Below the pieces are notes generated by a model. That model saw nothing but the letters and a program-made list of their open reading frames with translations. It was not told where the DNA came from and did not search any database. From positions 10,309,057-10,373,056 of the forward strand of contig OY288256.1 in the NCBI GenBank assembly GCA_958450325.1: 64,000 nucleotides of DNA, in the 5' to 3' direction. This DNA comes from Agrostemma githago. Taxonomy: Eukaryota; Streptophyta; Magnoliopsida; Caryophyllales; Caryophyllaceae. The position numbers and the translations under genes were made by a program. Of this stretch, positions 21,581 to 33,288 are shown one piece after another (position 1 is the first letter of the stretch; every line of letters starts with the position of its first letter).

Positions 21581-21836
21581 CTTCCTCTATTTTTTTTATA
21601 TTTTCCCAATTTTCTTTATGGTCCACTTTTTTTTTTTTATCTTCCCATTTTTTTTTCCATTTTTGTCTATAATTTTTATCATACTACCTTTACTATTTAC
21701 AACATTTTACACATTTATTATTTCATATTTACACACTTACTATTCTACCCAATATTTCTTAAATTTATCATTTTATATTCAATACAAAAAATTTGTGCCA
21801 AATATCCAAGAAAAGATATAAAAAGACTGGAAGAAG
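21581..21836. mobile_element. MITE-like repeat b, unit 2
   Basis: Counterpart of 19820-20078, flanked by TA. Confidence 0.55.
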
Positions 21837-21966
21837 TATTTAAGAGTGATTAATACGGAGTATTATATGAGATTAATGATTATTATAATTATATTATAAT
21901 TATATTATATTATATTGTATTATATTATATTGTATTATACGGAGTATTATATTGTATTATATTATA

Positions 21967-22166
21967 CTCCTTCCTTCTTCTTGAATAAGCCCCTATTTCT
22001 TTTTGGGTATTTGTTTGGGTTAGCCCCATTTACTTTTAAAGAAATATTTTTATCTCAATTTCTCTCTCATCACATGCATCATATCATCAGTTTCCTTTTA
22101 CTTTTTCACCTTTTCTTAAATTTCGTGCCAAATCCCAATGAAGCTAACTCAAGAAAATGGAGGGAG
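21967..22166. mobile_element. MITE-like repeat a, unit 3
   Basis: Counterpart of 18653-18853, with ends CTCCTTCC and GGAGGGAG and TA on both sides. Confidence 0.6.
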
Positions 22167-22351
22167 TATTGTACTTTGTATCATGCAGTATTAGATATTA
22201 GATTAATACGGAAATTTTGATATTTTAGGAAAGTGCATTTTGATGTCAAAAAACTAATGCTATGGCTTGAACGACGTAGAGTAGAAACTTGCTTAATTTT
22301 TGCCGTTGGTTTGAGCCCCCATGAACCGCCCCATTGAGAAAACTAACTTTT

Positions 22352-22876
22352 CTAATGACATTTGGAGTTGAAACCTATATATTTTAGCATTCTTTTCCAG
22401 CTACCATAGGATGAAAAGATAAACATCATCTTCGCGAAAGGTACATCTATTGTAGGGAATATGGACGCTTCAATGTCATTGCAATCATCAAAGAAGAAGG
22501 CATTGTGGACTTCTGGGTCAGCGTAAGTAATGGTGTACAAATCCAACTTTCGGATTGCAATGGACAATTGTTCATTTCCCCCCAATCCAACCAGACTGAC
22601 TACACTATATTGAGTCGGTTCAGTGCGTTGTGCCATCATTGGAATGCCATCGTAATATGTTTCTCCTCGCACAGATTGACGTATCTGTTCGATAACCCAT
22701 TGTATGTTTTTTTGGCTTTCTTTGGTGCTGGTAGGTGACTAAGATCGATTGTGAGGGTGTCTGTTGTAGAATTAGAAGAGAATTTAATTGAGTTGTAATT
22801 ATTTGCATCTTCATAACATAAGGATAGGCCAGAAAATAGTACAGTGTGAATGAATAATGTTAATGTGAATGAGTAA
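22352..22876 (-). pseudogene. RIP-like N-terminal fragment, copy 3
   Basis: It has the same content as copies 1 and 2, but one C is missing near 22,697-22,700 (AACCCATT against AACCCCATT). The signal-like head and the body are therefore in different frames. The tyrosine-bearing strand and the common stop at 22,352 are kept. Confidence 0.7.
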
Positions 22877-23129
22877 TGTTAGTGTGAATGAATTCGATTC
22901 TCAAACTCGTTCTTTTATGACGTAAGGGATTGAACATGCAAAGATGACATTCTGTTTTTTCTAATTAAACCTAACCTCCCAAACATGTTCTTTTCACCTC
23001 ACTAACACAACATGCTAACTAACTAGTAACTAATTAAAACTAACATTTTTGTAAAGATATAGAAACTAGAAGAGTTGTTTAAAACTTCCGAACAATATTT
23101 TTTTAATTATAATTCCCAGATTTTAATTA

Positions 23130-23175
23130 CTTCCTCCATTTTTTTTTAATATTTTCCCAATTTTCTTTATGGTCC
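23130..23175. mobile_element. MITE-like repeat b, unit 3, left piece
   Basis: It begins CTTCCTCC after TA. Tat element 2 cuts it at GGTCC, and the rest is at 38,185-38,420. Confidence 0.55.
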
Positions 23176-25672
23176 TGTAGACACCCACATTTTGACCGCC
23201 AGGTGTCTATAGCAGTTTCCGACAAACACCCGTTGATGATCGGACGCAAACATGCTTTAAATACTCAGAAACGGGCTCAAAATCATTGGCATTTGGCTTG
23301 GGCTCATTATAGAGTACATTATCTCACAAAACCAACCTCAAAATCAGGCCCAGTGGGTCGTTTCGAGTCAAATAAGACTAATTTGGGTCGATTCCAACAC
23401 CGGGGGTAAAACCGTCTTTTTACGACCGAGTCGAAACCCGGTCCGAAATTTTCCCGAGACATGTGAGTCAGCCGTGACACCTCACACGGCTGATCCCCAC
23501 TCTAATCCTACAAAAATCAACTTTTCAAAATATGTAACAAATCCGTTTAAGGATAGAATTCGATCTCAAGTAGAAATTCTATCCGGAAACCGAATAGGAT
23601 ATCGACCGAGCACCAATTACTCGGCCAAGACACCCAAATCAGCCGAAATACTCCTCAAATCAGCCAAGATTTTGGCTTCTCCACCAAGCAATGGGATTCG
23701 CATTCCTTTCGAACTCTTACATTTCCTATCCAAAAACCGATTCAAACACCCGACCGAGTACAAACACTCGGCCAAGCAACACACAACCAGCCGTATCCCC
23801 TTCCTTTTTTGACAAGAAAGTGGAATTCTCATGCCTTACAACTTCTACGTTTCCTATCCTAAGCGGTAGTTCAAACTCTCCTAGCCAAGGTCGGGAATAT
23901 CCCTATAAATAGCCCCTTGCACAACTCAGAAAAGGGACACGAACAAGCATCAATTATTAACATGAACCACTAGCAAATATCATCAATTATTAGCATCCCT
24001 ACACATCAAATACACATCAAAAAAATTAACGTCAACAAACCGATAATATTCTCGAAGGAAAACCGGTCAATTTAAACCCGAAACCCTTCACCCGAAACTC
24101 GCCCAAACCGAGCCGCACCACCGTCACCTCACCGACATATACTCGACGCTCCAGTGCCCAAGCCACGTCCCGACGAGCCCTGATCCGAGTAGGCTAAAAC
24201 ATGTAGGTTGAGGGTGCACAAAACCCGATCTCTTTCTCTTCCTTCTCCTCTCTCTCTCTCGTCTTTTTTACATAGGGGTCGAGTCGTTTTTTTTTTCTTT
24301 CGTCGAGTCTTTTATCGATAATATCAAAATTATTTTCACACTAACGAACATTCTTAAAATATGATATCAACTCTTTAGTTGAATATCGTATTAAAAGAAT
24401 TATATTAAAAGTTCGACGATATTTAAAATCGTTACATCTTTTTCAAATCACTTTTTTACAAAACCTTTTTTCCGAATATTCGATATCGATTTCATAATCG
24501 AATATCGAATACGACGAATATCGAAAAAATAACATCGAGTATAAATTAATTCATATTTTGTACGCGATTTACCAAAATTAGCAATTTCGAACAAAAAATA
24601 AAAAACCCGGACAGACCCGCACGCGAGTCGCGCCATGCCCAGGCGACTCGCGCACGAGCCTGAAACCCGAAGTCTTTTTTTTAGCCTTTTTCGTTCGTTT
24701 TATTATTTATTTTACGAAACGATTTCAAAATTTATATCTTTTCTAAAACCATTCCGAGTATTTGATATTGATATCATAGTCGGCTATCAAATACAACGAA
24801 TATCGAAAATATTAAGTCGAGTACAAATTAGACAATATTCGTACACGATTTAATAAAATTATCGAAAACCGATTTCAAAACAGGCCACCACGCGACCCGC
24901 CGGTGACCCGGGCGAGCCGCGCGGCCGGCTGTTTTTTTTTCGCTTTTTATTATTTTTTCGAACATCATTTTTTATACAAAACAGCGTTCTTAACGATATT
25001 TTTCAGATTTCGATTAATATTTATTTTCTCGATCTCGTATATTTATTTTATTTGCTATATTATTTACAAATCGATACTAACTCGTTTGTTTATCTTGTAG
25101 CAAATTTTTTTTATTTGTTTTATTATACTAAAACGAATCTCACATGCTAAAACAACTTTGACGTTAATTTTAGTTGCATTAAACCGACTTAGCAACCCGT
25201 TCAATTCCTCGCATGCTTAGGAAAACAATGTGCATATCATTCATCGTATTACTAACGCGCGTATTAAAACATCATTCGATATCCTAGTAGAGGCCGCTAA
25301 TGTGCGGGCGGGGTTGGGTGTTCTTAGTGAACTTCCCAACACGTACCCTCACCCCTTACTCAGAACCGTGGTTTCCGGATGTCCGAAACCATTGGCAACG
25401 AGAGTCATTCAATATACGATTAACCGCTCAAGTCGGCATCTATATCGATATGCAAAGGGACGAGCCCAATAAACTCTGACATCGGAACTGGGCCGTATTT
25501 TGTATACGGCCCACTACGACATAGAGTGGGCTCGAACGGTTCCGAATAACCATAAAATTCGGTGGCGACTCCGACTTCGATTTAAATTTCCATTTGACCA
25601 TCTCATGGAGATTCATTCGCCTCCCCAAACCCGCGCGTGGCCGCGTCGGGGTGGACCTATGTCATGTCCACA
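23176..25672 (+). repeat. 5' LTR of Tat element 2
   Basis: It starts TGTAGACACCC and ends GTCATGTCCACA. A TATA box TATAAATA lies at 23904-23911, so U3 is about 0.76 kb and R-U5 about 1.74 kb. Two spaced dyads of the form CCGAG-N-CTCGG lie near 23,605-23,630 and 23,752-23,776. Open frames inside, such as the paired ones near 24,448-24,853, are repeated unchanged in the 3' LTR and have no recognisable product. Confidence 0.95.
23904..23911 (+). promoter_or_regulatory. TATA box of Tat element 2 5' LTR
   Basis: TATAAATA, repeated at 36411-36418 in the 3' LTR. It would drive the genomic RNA. Confidence 0.6.
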
Positions 25673-25675
25673 ATT

Positions 25676-25693
25676 TGGCGACTCCGCTGGGGA
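25676..25693 (+). other. Primer binding site, Tat element 2
   Basis: TGGCGACTCCGCTGGGGA, three bases after the LTR, identical to element 1. Confidence 0.8.
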
Positions 25694-26754
25694 TTAGCTG
25701 ATACGTTACTGACCTTCAGCATCCTCAGGGTGAGACTCGAATAGAAATCGTTTGACTAGTACAATACGCGTTTTAGTTTTACGGTTCATGCATAACCCCA
25801 TATTTTCCCGGGCCGGTACTGGTGACCGACGTCCCACTATACTATCGATGTAGTCCAAATTGGATATGTCGAAGGTGTCCATTAGCCGATTCGTATGGGT
25901 TTTACGGCAGGTTCTAAGCTCAACTCGACTTAGGAAGTCCGCCCCGATTCTCGATAGGCTATGTACACTGGTATAGACCCTTTCAGACTGACCGAGACTT
26001 AGAATTAAAGCATACATGGCGTCGTTATACTGTTTTCATGACTACGTGCTACCTGATTTTACAAGTCTTTTCAAAAACCGTCTTTTTCAAAATAGCATCC
26101 TTTTCAAAATATCATATTTCAAAACCCGGGACATATACCGAATTTAGGATCCACGATTTTACTCAAAATAGCCTATTTTTAGCCGATATTATGCCCATTT
26201 CAAAACTCGAAAATATTTTCGAACTTTTTCAAACCCGTCATCTGGCCCACCTTTTCCGTTTTTTTCGAAAAAGGCCGGACTCCTCTCCCGATTTTACTCG
26301 GGCTTTCAAAAAATCAAATTTCAAAACCTTCCTCTTCTTAGGACTTCCCGTATTTAGCAGTGTCGGGTCATGTCATAAGTCGTCGAGGTCTCTAGCGTCG
26401 AAACTCCGTCGATCTTATATCACGGATTTCCTCCCTATCCCAGTCCGCCTTATTATACTAAGGCAAAGCCCACCTACGTAGGACATACTCCTACAAGGGT
26501 CGGCCCGTCTACACAATCGAGTCTAGAAGTCTGGGGAATGTCTCACGTGAACCTTCTTTCAAACAGGGCCCAGCCCACACAGCTGGATCCTAAATAAGGC
26601 CCACTATTCACAAGTCATCCGTCTAGATGTCCTTTCCAAGTCGTTTCCTCTCTAGTTTCCCTTTTCCTTGCTCGGGATGTGCTTTAGTTCTACGATTTGG
26701 GTTGGTCGCTGATTACGTGGTATTCTCACAGACAGGCCGCCTCACACTCGAACC
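25694..26754 (+). other. Untranslated leader of Tat element 2
   Basis: About 1.06 kb of non-coding leader, colinear with 3,577-4,636 of element 1. Short frames are not conserved. Confidence 0.7.
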
Positions 26755-28110
26755 ATGACTAAGGACTCAATTGATCAACTGAACACCGCATTGGCCAAGA
26801 TCCAAGAACAGCTCGACCAAATCAGGGGCGACCATATCGCCATTGTCACCCGGGTTAGTGCCATAGAACAGGACAAGCCAAAGGGTGAAGATGAAGCTCA
26901 TGGGCCTTTAGCCCAATTGACTAGCGCAGTCCTCAAACTGCAAGAGCAAGTCCATTTGACGACCCACAACTCGATCCATACGGAGAATGCCCGATTCTAT
27001 TCTCCCCTGACCGATCAGCTGCCTGCCAATCTCAACTTGACAGGCCTCCCAATGTTCGACGAAACCGAAGACCCGGTATTACATATCCGAGCCTTCAAGG
27101 AGTTTATGGCCCTAAAAGGAGTCAAATCGGACATGTTCAAACATCTGTTTGCCTCCTCGCTAGAAAAGCACCCAAAAGCTTGGTTCTATAAGCTTGACGC
27201 CAAGAAATACAAAACTTGGGACGATGTCGCAACGGAGTTCGCCCGAAACTATGCGGACAATGCAGAGATCCAGACAACCATGCGTACTCTGGAGGTCATG
27301 GCCCAAGAGCCAAAGGAGGGTTTCACCAAATACCTCCAAAGGTGGAGGGCCGAAAGTGTCAAGCTGGTCGACAAGCCCAGCGAAAAAGTATTAGAGGAGG
27401 CCTTTGTGAAAAATCTCCTCCCATCTTACCGGATCCATCTCCGGTACGCTATCATACCCAATTTCGCCACCTTAACCGAAATGGGTACGAGAATCGAAGA
27501 CGACTTAAGGTTAGAGAGCCTTACTAAGGCCTCTACAAAGGGTTATCAAGGAGCCAGTTCATCTTACGGTAAGCCCGCAACTACAAGTGCGGCCCGAAGT
27601 ATCTTCGACGAGGTTAATTTGCTAGACACCTCGACCAAAAAGAACACTCCAGCCCGAGTATTCACGGACATAGGGACTACTTATGCCGACGCCTTACAAA
27701 GGCTATCTTCTAAAGGCCTGATTTAGCCCATAGGCCCAATGCCAGAGGTCCCTGTCGAGAAGCGGTCCAAAAGCTACAACGCACAGGCCTATTGCCGCTA
27801 TCACCAAGGCAACGGACATGACACCGAAAAATGCTGGAAATTAAAGCATCTCATTCAAGATCTGATCGAGAGTGGGAAGATACCGTTACCCAGCGACAAG
27901 CCCAGTAACAAAAACAACCCTCTTGCTACTCACGCCATTTCTGCTGGAGAAATAATCGATTGTACTCATCTCATTTCCCCTTTCATTCCTCAAATCAACG
28001 GGATATGGAATGACGATGAAGATGATGTTTATCTGACCAAGGGGGAGACTGTCCCCATCACGGCCGAAGAGATCCGGAAGGCCAAAACCAAGGCCCTGAC
28101 CGGTACTCAT
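26755..28110 (+). pseudogene. gag, Tat element 2
   Basis: The ATG at 26755 opens 323 codons. A coiled-coil-like N-terminus (about residues 1-65) precedes the retrotransposon gag domain (about residues 115-220; motifs HIRAFKEFMALKG, EKHPKAWFYKL, EFARNYADNAEIQ). A TAG at 27724-27726 stands where element 1 has CAA, in line with a CAG-to-TAG change. Reading continues in the same frame to the zinc knuckle at 27,788-27,829 (CRYHQGNGHDTEKC; C-X2-H-X4-H-X4-C). Readthrough or an external source of Gag would be needed. Confidence 0.85.
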
Positions 28111-29025
28111 GTCATCACGGTCGGATCTTCAACCCCGGGATCCGCCACTGAGCCCGCCAAGACGGACTCCATACTCGAAGAACCAGACACTAACACGGCC
28201 CTAGTCAAGCAACTGAAGAGGGTCCGAACTGATCTTACCATATGGCAGCTTCTGGTCAGTTCTCAGGAACATCGGGCAGCACTTACTAAAGCTCTCGATG
28301 AGATCAAGGTGGACTCGTCGGTTACCCCCGCTGAAATGGTAGCCACCATCCTGCCTCACCTCAAAGGCAAGTCCAAAGAAGAAGGCCCGCTTATCACCTT
28401 CTCTGAGTCCGATCTACCACCATTTGGGGCTACCCACAACCTAGCCCTATATATTACGGTGATTTGCCGGGGCAAATATCTACCCATGACCCTAATCGAT
28501 GACGGGTCAGCTGTAAACGTCCTTCCTTTAAGGACTGCTAGGGCTCTCGGCATTACCGAGACCGACTATCTTCCTACTGCACAAACTATCCAGGCCTTTG
28601 ATGGAAGCCCGAAATCAGTTGCTGGGGCTGTCAGACTAACCATCATAACCGGCCCAATCGAAAAAGAACTAGAATTTCAAGTGATCGATGTCACTTCATC
28701 GTTCAATCTGCTACTTAGAAGGCCTTGGATCCACGCAGTCAAGGCCGTATCCTCCACTCTTCATAGAAAGGTCAAGTTACCTTTACAAGACGGGGTCATC
28801 ACACTTGAAGCTACTCCAATAGCCGTGTCAAGCTGCAACACGGCCGGTTCAATCGACCCGCGAGGATTCAATTTCGTGGGAATGATCAATGAAGAATATC
28901 TTTTTAGGCCCTATTTCACAACCGGCATCGACAAAATGCTGCAGAACTTGGGTTACTTACCGGGGGCTACTTCAAGGCCTGGTCTCCCGGCAGGCAAGAT
29001 CATCGATGTCTTAAATAATGAATAG
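28111..29025 (+). pseudogene. Protease region, Tat element 2
   Basis: In frame after gag lies a conserved alpha-helical segment (DLTIWQLLVSSQEHR). A retropepsin-like domain follows with the active-site loop IDDGSAVNVLP near 28,494 and the second conserved strand near 28,700-28,730, where element 1 has LLLGRPWIH and this copy LLLRRPWIH. The Gly-to-Arg change affects a usually conserved Gly. The frame stops at TAG 29023-29025, where element 1 has GAA. Confidence 0.8.
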
Positions 29026-30615
29026 CCGAAATTCGGCTTGGGATATGCTTTAACCCCGGAAAATGTGGTCCGGGCCGGCATCCAGAAGGCCTGCAACGTC
29101 CTCAAGGGCTCCTACAGCCCGAAACTCAACTTCGTCACTCCAGTATTCGGAGCTATCCAAACGGGCCTTTACCAGCACGCTATAACCTATCCTGAGGTCA
29201 ATTTCATCCCAGATGATATCTTCACTCTCATCCAGGCTGAATCAAAAGAAGATTCGAACCAAGCTGAGCCCATGCTGGGGCTCTTGTTCGGGGAAAGCAA
29301 GATAATTCCTACCCCTAAGGAGGAATTAGTCAACCTGATCCTCCATAGCAACAAGTTTGATCCAACCAAGCTGATCTCTGAAGTAGGCGCCGACACTGGA
29401 AAGCGGGCTTGGAGGAAGACGATCAAATGGACCGACAGCGAGGGTCGAGTCTACAAGCTCACTACCGGCGAAGGGGATACGCAAGGCGACGAGTCTGAAT
29501 CCGAGTCAGAGTCAGAGTCGGAGTCTGAGTCAAAGTCTAGAGGGTCCAGTACTAGAGTCGAGTCTGTAACCCCTTTTCCTTCGATCATCCCTCTGGGAGC
29601 CTCGGAGTCTGTCCCGAGAGCACTCCCCATACCGCCTCTGACCAGCGATCAGATGGCAGCTCTCTTCGAGCTATTTTCAAAACTTTCTATCAATAATAAC
29701 GATAATCGTTCTGCTTACGACTTGTCTTATTTTCAAAACATTTTCAAAAACTTTACTTGCAATGACATTGAGAAACCCGACGAACAGGTACCATTACCTC
29801 AGCATCTAGTCGAGCAACTCGAACAAAGAGAGTCCCGAGATCCGGTGATTGAAGAAACCGATTCCATCAATCTGGGAACCCCTTTAGAGCCTCAGATGCT
29901 TAAGTTAGGTTTATCCTTAGACCCCGAGGAGAAACAACAATTCACGGACCTCCTCCATGAATTCAAAGACGTCTTCGCATGGTCCTACAAGGACATGCCG
30001 GGAATAGACCGGGAGATAGCCGAACACCGTATACCCATCAAAGACGGGTGTAAGCCGGTAAAACAAAAACTCCGAAGAATGAGGCCCAAATGGTCTCTCA
30101 AAGTCAAAGAAGAAGTCGACCATGCCCTTCTATCCTTTATGGACGGGTATGCCGGATACAATCAGATCAAAATGGCAAAAGAAGACATGAGTAAGACCAC
30201 CTTCGCCACACCTTGGGGGACTTACTGTTACACCGTTATGCCATTTGGGCTTATCAACGCTGGTGCCACTTATCAACGGACCGCCACTACCTTATTACAT
30301 GACATGATGCACAAAGAGGTGGAAGTCTACGTGGACGATATGATAGTCAAGTCCAAAGAACGAAACGGGCATATTCCGGCCCTTAGGAAGTTCTTCACCC
30401 GACTACGCAAGTATAACATGAGGCTGAATCCTCAAAAATGCAGCTTTGGGGTAACATCGGGTAAATTACTGGGCCATATCGTTAGCCAGCGCGGCTCGAG
30501 GTTGACCCAGCCAAAATCAAGGCCATTACCGAGATGCAGCCACCTAAAACCGAAAAGGAAATTAGGGGGTTTCTCGGGAAAGTCCAATATATCAGCAGGT
30601 TCCTTTCGAAGCTAA
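29026..30615 (+). pseudogene. Linker and deleted reverse transcriptase, Tat element 2
   Basis: A linker with a Ser-Glu repeat (29,491-29,540) precedes reverse transcriptase. At about 30,120 the sequence jumps from KVKEEVD to ALLSFMDGYAG. Compared with element 1, about 62 codons are missing in frame, including the fingers and the VDFRDLN motif. Motif A Asp (SFMDGYAGYNQ, near 30,138) and YVDD (near 30,331) remain. One base is missing at about 30,495, and the wrong frame ends at 30,615. The enzyme would not be expected to work. Confidence 0.9.
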
Positions 30616-32934
30616 CCATGGTATGTGAGCCCATTTTCAAAAAAACTGAAGATAGGAGAACGGGTACTGTGGGACGACAAATGTCAAACAGCTTTCGATA
30701 AAATCAAGGAGATTCTGTCATCTCCGCCAGTATTAATGCCACCTCAGCATGGTTTGCCTTTGTCGTTATACTTGACAACGACTGAGACAGCCATGGGGGC
30801 TATGCTAGCCCAGACAGTCAACTCAGAAGAACGAGCCATTTACTACATCAGTAAAAAGTTCCTAGAGTACGAATGCAAATACACGATGCTCGAAAAGACG
30901 TGTCTAGCTCTAGTTTGGGCCACTAAAAAGCTCCGACATTACATGCTTAGCCACGAAGTTCACGTACTATCAAGAATGGATCCAATCAAGTATCTGTTCA
31001 AAAAGCCCATTCTCAACGGTAGAATATCTAGATGGACTTTAATGCTAGCTGAGTTCGACCTCAAGTTCGTACCATTAAAAGCCATCAAGGGCCGGGTAGT
31101 AGCCGAATTCCTCGCCGATAGCCCGGTACCTGAAGAGGGACATACCGATACTTGGGCCTTCCCTGACGAAGATATATTCCATACCGACACAGAAACATGG
31201 GATCTATATTTTGATGGAGCATCCAACTTTCGAGGATTTGGTGTCGGGATTTTGCTGATCTCACCACAAGGAGAGCACACCCCGTTATCCATCAAGTTAG
31301 ACTTCGACGTGACTAATAACGCAGCCGAATACGAAGCATGCATTCACGGGTTGCAAGCCGCCGCTGATTTAGGAGTAACAAACCTCCGGGTCCACGGTGA
31401 CTCATCATTAGTCATTAATCAAGCACTCCAGAAATGGAAAACTCGGAACGCAAATCTCGTAGCTTACCAAGCGCGAGTAAGGGTTCTCGAAAAGCAGTTT
31501 CAAAGGGTGGAATACATTTATCTGCCCCGGGAAGAAAACCAGTTTGCAGATGCACTATCCAAATTAGCATCTTTACTGAACATCCCGGAACATCGGACTA
31601 GCATGCCGATTTGCGTCGAAAGACGGTCCGAGCCGGCATATATCAACGCCATCCAAGATATCGAAATAACCGACCCAGAACCTTGGTACCAGGCTGTTCT
31701 TACCTACTTGACGTCGGGAGAATATCCTCCGGAATCTGAAAACCGGGCCAAGAAAGCCTTACGAAGATGGGCCACTCAGTTCATCCGCACGGACGATGGA
31801 CAGTTGTACAAAAAGACGGCACAAGGGGCCTTGCTCTTATGCATCGACAAAACACAGGCCGAAAAGGTTATGGCCGAGGTACACGATGGTGAGAACGGCC
31901 CGCATATGAATGCCCATATGCTAGCTCGAAAAATCGCAAGACTCGGGTATTATTGGAATAGCATGGAAACCGACTGTCAGTTATACGTCAAGCACTGTCA
32001 CAACTGTCAGATTTTCGGCAATGTCCAACATATGCCGTCATCCCTATTATACACCATGACATCACCATGGCCATTCTCAACATGGGGAATCGATATAATC
32101 GGGAAAGTGAACCCTTCCGGGACGGGAGGTCACTGCTTCATTTTAGTGGCTATTGACTATTTTACCAAATGGGTCGAAGCCGAGTCATATCGTGTCTTGA
32201 ACGCCAAACACGTTGCAAAATTTATCCAAGATAAAATTATATGCCGATACGGGATCCCGCACGAATTCATAAGTGATCACGGGACCCATTTCCAAGCTGA
32301 AACCGCTACTTTGCTAGCAAAATATAAAATTCAAAGACATACGTCATCACCTTACCGTCCCCAAACAAATGGAGCGGTAGAGGCAGCAAATAAAACCATT
32401 GTCACCATACTTAAAAAGATGGCTGATAATTACCGGGATTGGCCCGATAAAATCCCCTTTGCCTTATGGGGATACCGGACCTCAATCCGTACTGCAACTG
32501 GAGCAACTCCATACTATCTGACATACGGGATGGAGGCAGTCCAACCCGTCGAGCTTGAGGTACCATCTTTAAGGATTTTACTCGAAAGTCAAGTACCTGA
32601 AGCAGATTGGGTTCAAGCCCGGTACGACTCGTTGATTCTTTTAGACGAACGACGATCTCGAGCCCTTAACAACATCCAGATATATCAAAAAAGGATAAAA
32701 CGGGCTTTCAACAAAAGGGTTAGGCCCAGAAACATCAAAGAGGGCGATCTAGTCTTAAAATCTGTCCGGGCTTTGTTACTAGTCGACCCAAGGGGAAAAT
32801 TCAAACCTAATTGGGCCGGACCATATCTAGTGAAGAAGGTTTTATCAGGAGAAGCCGTAATGCTGACAGACTTGGATGGGAATGAATTCGTCAACCAAAC
32901 CAACTTGGACCAGCTGAAGCGCTACTACCCTTAA
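30616..32934 (+). pseudogene. RNase H (two domains) and integrase, Tat element 2
   Basis: An extra A in the run at 30,639-30,645 restores the original frame, which stays open for about 769 codons. It holds the first RNase H (LSLYLTTTETAMGAMLAQ to LVWATKKLRHYM) and then a second RNase H (FDGAS, NNAAEYEA, HGDSSL, FADALSKLA, about 31,200-31,570). Integrase follows with an intact HHCC finger (HMNAH near 31,906, CHNC near 31,996). Its DDE core has Asp in GIDIIGKV near 32,090, Asp in SDHGTHF near 32,275 and Glu in VEAANK near 32,380. The end is DQLKRYYP. These domains look intact in themselves. Confidence 0.9.
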
Positions 32935-32936
32935 CC

Positions 32937-33288
32937 TTATCTCAATGTCATTTGCTAAAGGTTTATCTTTTTATACAAAATTTTCAAAAATTAAGCAAGT
33001 CAATGAGTTAGGATTACTGATCCTACTGTCGCACATCTCGAACTAATATTCTTGATGTATTTCGAAAATTGCAAAAATCCATGACTGAACTACGGTCGGT
33101 TTGATTCCACTAAACGTGGATACGTAGGCAACCCCTCAAAGGGTACAACCACTGCAATAACGAAAAGACAGGAACGGTTTTCACTAATATATCTTTTATT
33201 ATTTCAAAAAAAAATGCCTCACGCAAAAAATAAATCACAAAAATCACACAAAAATAGTAGTAATATTTAAATAATAAAATTTAAGAGA
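32937..33288. other. Spacer between convergent pol and antisense gene, element 2
   Basis: A-rich spacer colinear with 11,046-11,429. No gene. Confidence 0.6.

Larger units (their letters stand above)
20089..21846. repeat. Tandem unit 2 (about 1.76 kb with an extra MITE)
   Basis: Same order as unit 1. Without the 209 bp of the Stowaway insertion and its target duplication it is about 1.55 kb. By eye it is about 95 percent identical to unit 1. Confidence 0.9.
21847..23175. repeat. Tandem unit 3, left part
   Basis: The third unit is interrupted after GGTCC at 23171-23175 by Tat element 2. It resumes at 38,180-38,425 after the duplicated GGTCC. The rejoined length is about 1.57 kb, matching unit 1. 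Confidence 0.9.

Noticed and set aside
24448..24853. Paired open frames on both strands in the 5' LTR of element 2, repeated at 36,954-37,359
   Set aside because: They lie in the R-U5 part of the LTR, are under 75 codons and show no domain. Their conservation only reflects LTR identity.
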